From Enterobacter pseudoroggenkampii (GTDB lineage: Bacteria; Pseudomonadota; Gammaproteobacteria; Enterobacterales; Enterobacteriaceae), in NCBI RefSeq assembly GCF_026420145.1, contig NZ_JAPMLV010000001.1, positions 1,240,001 to 1,304,000 on the forward strand: a stretch of DNA of 64,000 bases, given 5' to 3'. The notes under the pieces are model-generated. The model searched no databases. It saw only the letters and a program-made list of their open reading frames with translations, and was not told the DNA's origin. Every line of letters begins with the position of its first letter. Positions within the stretch are counted from its first letter, which is position 1. This document shows, piece after piece, positions 61,750 to 64,000 of the stretch. Both the position numbers and the translations under genes were made by a program.

Positions 61750-61774
61750 ACCGGGCTTTACGCCCGGTTTTTTT
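61750..61774 (+). terminator. Rho-independent terminator after dcp
   Basis: ACCGGGC-TTTAC-GCCCGGT followed by six T, 24 bases after the dcp stop. Confidence 0.9.
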
Positions 61775-62048
61775 ATACGTTTCATCGTTCCTGTGACCGC
61801 TACAGCAAAAAATAGTCTTAATATCCATTCTGTGTAAATACAACCGCTGAGGTGATAAGTTACTTTGACCGGTATATTTAATTAACCGAATTTAGGCTGT
61901 AAAAGAGTTAATGATTAATAATTTGATCTGGGTTGTAAAAACCACATATTCTTTAGCTTCAGATTTTTTGCTATAAAATTTTATTATTTTTTGCCGATAA
62001 ATGGAGGTGGCATAAATATTGACGTAATAGCAGTTAAGAAGGCGAAAG
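61775..62048 (+). other. AT-rich leader region before the GGDEF-EAL gene
   Basis: About 270 very AT-rich bases with no gene; TTTGACC at 61864 and several TATAAT-like hexamers (TATAAA near 61971) suggest promoters. The AT-richness fits H-NS silencing, which is common for such genes, but this is inference. Confidence 0.4.
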
Positions 62049-64000
62049 ATGACCCTACCTCTGAACAATCCGGCTTTCACGGATACCGAGCCTTCTAAAG
62101 GCCTGATAAATAAAACCTTTACCTATATTGTTACGTTGTTGATAAGTATTTTCATCGCCGCAATAATATCTCTGCTAATAATAAAAGATAATGTTAATGA
62201 AATCAGCGATAAGCACGATGAATTTTTGTTAAGGGAAGCGCTGGATACCCGCCAGGAAAGCATGCGAAGTCATTTGAAAGACAATGCAGAGTGGGGAGAT
62301 GCCTACAAATATCTTCATCTGAACACTGACGTTCACTGGGCATGGGATAAGCAAAACCTGGGTAAGTCCCTCTATGACAACTTTGGCTACGAAGGGGTGT
62401 TTGTTCTCTCCCCGGAAGGGAGAACGCGGTACAGCGTGGTTGACGGGAAACTGAAGCTTCAGGATCTGGATCGCTGGTTAGATAAATCCACCAAAGACCG
62501 TTTACTCCGTGAGGTGAGCCTAAAAAATGGATTGCCGGTTTCTATGCTAACGCTTATCGATTCCGTTCCGGCCATTGTTTCTGCGGAATGGATAACGACG
62601 GGCGATGATACGAGCGTGCAGCCCTTACCGGGGAAAGCTTCGACAATGGTGTTTATAGACAAGCTAACGGCTAAAAAACTCCTCACGATTGGGCAGGATG
62701 CCGGCGTCAAAAATGTTCGTACTTCACCCGATCCAGTCACTTCTCAAATAAACAACCAGACTGAATTTACCTTAAGTGCCCAGAATGGTGATGTGCAAAT
62801 TATCTGGGACAGCGAAAACCCAGGCCAGGCGTTGATTATTTATTTTTTACCCTTACTCATCCTTTCAGTCATTCTGACGGTATCGATGACGGTTATTCTC
62901 ATGCGTCATATTATGCAGAAGGCGAGAATGCTTGACGAAAATACCTTTCTCCTCGAGCAGGCACGGTTAAATCTCATCACGAGTGAAAAACGATTCCGGG
63001 ACGTCAGTGAAACAACCAGCGACTGGTTCTGGGAAACAGATTTATCGTTAAAGATAACGTGGCTTTCAGGTCGTTTTTCTACAGTGACGGGATATGAAAA
63101 TAGCGAATGGATAGGCCGCAGGTTGGATGAACTCTTTCCCTCGACAGCTGGATTATTACATGGCTGTGTCAGCCGCCGCGAGTTAACTGAACGCTTTGAA
63201 TTTAAGAACTGCCCTTATACTCACGCGCAACAATCCACGTCCTATTGCACGCTTCTGGCAAAGTTTTCTGCACAGCCTGACGGAACGGTGGTGTTGCGGG
63301 GCGCGGCAACCGACGTCTCTCAGGAAGTTGAAGCAACAAAACGTGTGGAGTTCCTGTCACGCCATGATGAATTAACCGGTCTGCCGAACCGGTATCATAT
63401 TAAGGAGTTTCTTGCAGGCCAGTTCGCTAAAGAAGGCGTCAATCATTATCCCTTTGCCATGATTTGCCTCGATTTAGACAAGTTTAAACCCGTCAATGAT
63501 ATTTTTGGGCATTCCGCGGGCGATGCTCTGCTTGGCGAGGTCGCTTTACGGCTTAAAAACTGCGTTCGTCGAGGTGATTTTGTCGCAAGGCAGGGAGGGG
63601 ATGAATTTATGCTGCTCCTCGGCAACAGCAGCCAAAAAGAGCACATTGAGGAGGTGTGTCACCGCATCGTGCAAGAACTTAACCGTCCTTTCTCCATTGA
63701 GGGCAATGATGTGGCGATAGGCGTAAGCATGGGTATTGCGCTGGCTCCCCAGGATAGCAGCAGCGCAAACGATCTTTTACGCTATGCGGATATTGCGCTT
63801 TACCAGGCGAAACAATCCGGCAGAAACAGATGGGTCTATTATCGCCCGGATATGTCGGAAAAATTGACCGAACGGAGAAAACTGGAATTAGAACTGAAGA
63901 CAGCGATTCGCGAAGAGCAACTCTATCTGGTTTACCAGCCGCGTTATAACCTCCGATACTCGAAAATAGACGCCGTCGAAGCGCTGGTACGTTGGAAGCA
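62049..64000 (+). CDS. CHASE4-PAS-GGDEF-EAL cyclic-di-GMP protein (3' end outside window)
   Basis: The frame is open from ATG 62049 (GAAGGCG upstream) to the window end: 650 codons, no stop. Order: TM1 (about 25-48), periplasmic CHASE4-like sensor (about 50-255; NAEWGDAYKYL, GYEGVFVLSPEG), TM2 (about 260-285), PAS-like domain (about 315-430), GGDEF domain with intact GGDEF at 516-520, and an EAL domain starting near 620 (YLVYQPRYNL ... VEALVRWK). An RxxD inhibitory site (RRGD) lies five residues before GGDEF. A functional diguanylate cyclase is likely; the phosphodiesterase part cannot be fully judged. Confidence 0.9.
   Translation, partial: MTLPLNNPAFTDTEPSKGLINKTFTYIVTLLISIFIAAIISLLIIKDNVNEISDKHDEFLLREALDTRQESMRSHLKDNAEWGDAYKYLHLNTDVHWAWDKQNLGKSLYDNFGYEGVFVLSPEGRTRYSVVDGKLKLQDLDRWLDKSTKDRLLREVSLKNGLPVSMLTLIDSVPAIVSAEWITTGDDTSVQPLPGKASTMVFIDKLTAKKLLTIGQDAGVKNVRTSPDPVTSQINNQTEFTLSAQNGDVQIIWDSENPGQALIIYFLPLLILSVILTVSMTVILMRHIMQKARMLDENTFLLEQARLNLITSEKRFRDVSETTSDWFWETDLSLKITWLSGRFSTVTGYENSEWIGRRLDELFPSTAGLLHGCVSRRELTERFEFKNCPYTHAQQSTSYCTLLAKFSAQPDGTVVLRGAATDVSQEVEATKRVEFLSRHDELTGLPNRYHIKEFLAGQFAKEGVNHYPFAMICLDLDKFKPVNDIFGHSAGDALLGEVALRLKNCVRRGDFVARQGGDEFMLLLGNSSQKEHIEEVCHRIVQELNRPFSIEGNDVAIGVSMGIALAPQDSSSANDLLRYADIALYQAKQSGRNRWVYYRPDMSEKLTERRKLELELKTAIREEQLYLVYQPRYNLRYSKIDAVEALVRWK

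Overview
The window is chromosomal DNA of an Enterobacteriaceae member, most likely Enterobacter or a close relative. The core genes (puu, ynfM/ynfL, mlc, clcB, ynf, speG, rspAB, ydfG, dcp) match their E. coli products closely by recall. Salmonella-type osmU and Klebsiella/Enterobacter-type rarA-oqxAB-oqxR are also present. The species cannot be fixed from the sequence alone.

Layout. (1) 1-6.75 kb: putrescine utilisation genes puuB(partial)-C-R-D on the minus strand, diverging from puuA-puuP, with PuuR boxes between. (2) 6.8-12.5 kb: ynfM/ynfL, mlc, bioD2, clcB. (3) 12.6-16 kb: osmVWXY osmoprotectant ABC importer. (4) 16.3-24.8 kb: accessory genes: SDR plus MerR regulator with a textbook 19-bp-spacer promoter, DUF1275, GST, a phage-like relic, several small orphan proteins, a GlxA-type AraC regulator and a LexA-controlled yebG. 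(5) 24.8-35.6 kb: nitrilase/LysR, rarA-oqxA-oqxB-oqxR efflux locus, a two-component system and a MipA-family outer membrane protein. (6) 35.9-45.6 kb: patchwork of VOC protein, DHA2 efflux pump with LysR regulator, immunity-like or orphan small proteins, a degraded integrase end, palindromic repeats, an orphan TolA-domain lipoprotein and a SulP transporter. (7) 45.8-57.3 kb: dmsD, a single ynfE/F-type molybdoenzyme, ynfD, ynfC, speG, ynfB, ynfA, then rspA-rspB-ydfJ-ydfI and ydfZ. (8) 57.5-64 kb: universal stress protein, rspR, ydfG, dcp and the first 650 codons of a CHASE4-GGDEF-EAL protein cut by the window end.

In E. coli K-12, from memory, dmsD and clcB are neighbours. Here about 33 kb lies between them, so sections 3-6 form a lineage-specific segment in a conserved backbone. 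Themes are polyamine handling (puu, speG), drug and solute transport, sugar-acid catabolism (rsp/ydf) and anaerobic respiration with recognisable FNR sites.

The most interesting signals are: paired TGCAA-N9-TTGCA dyads in front of both rarA and oqxA (candidate OqxR operators, one overlapping a near-consensus oqxA promoter); a perfect 15-bp inverted repeat that could hide the ynfE ribosome binding site; a shared motif before rspA, ydfI and rspR (candidate RspR operator); an orphan lipidated TolA domain III; and a small DUF6966-like gene start-stop coupled to a DHA2 pump.
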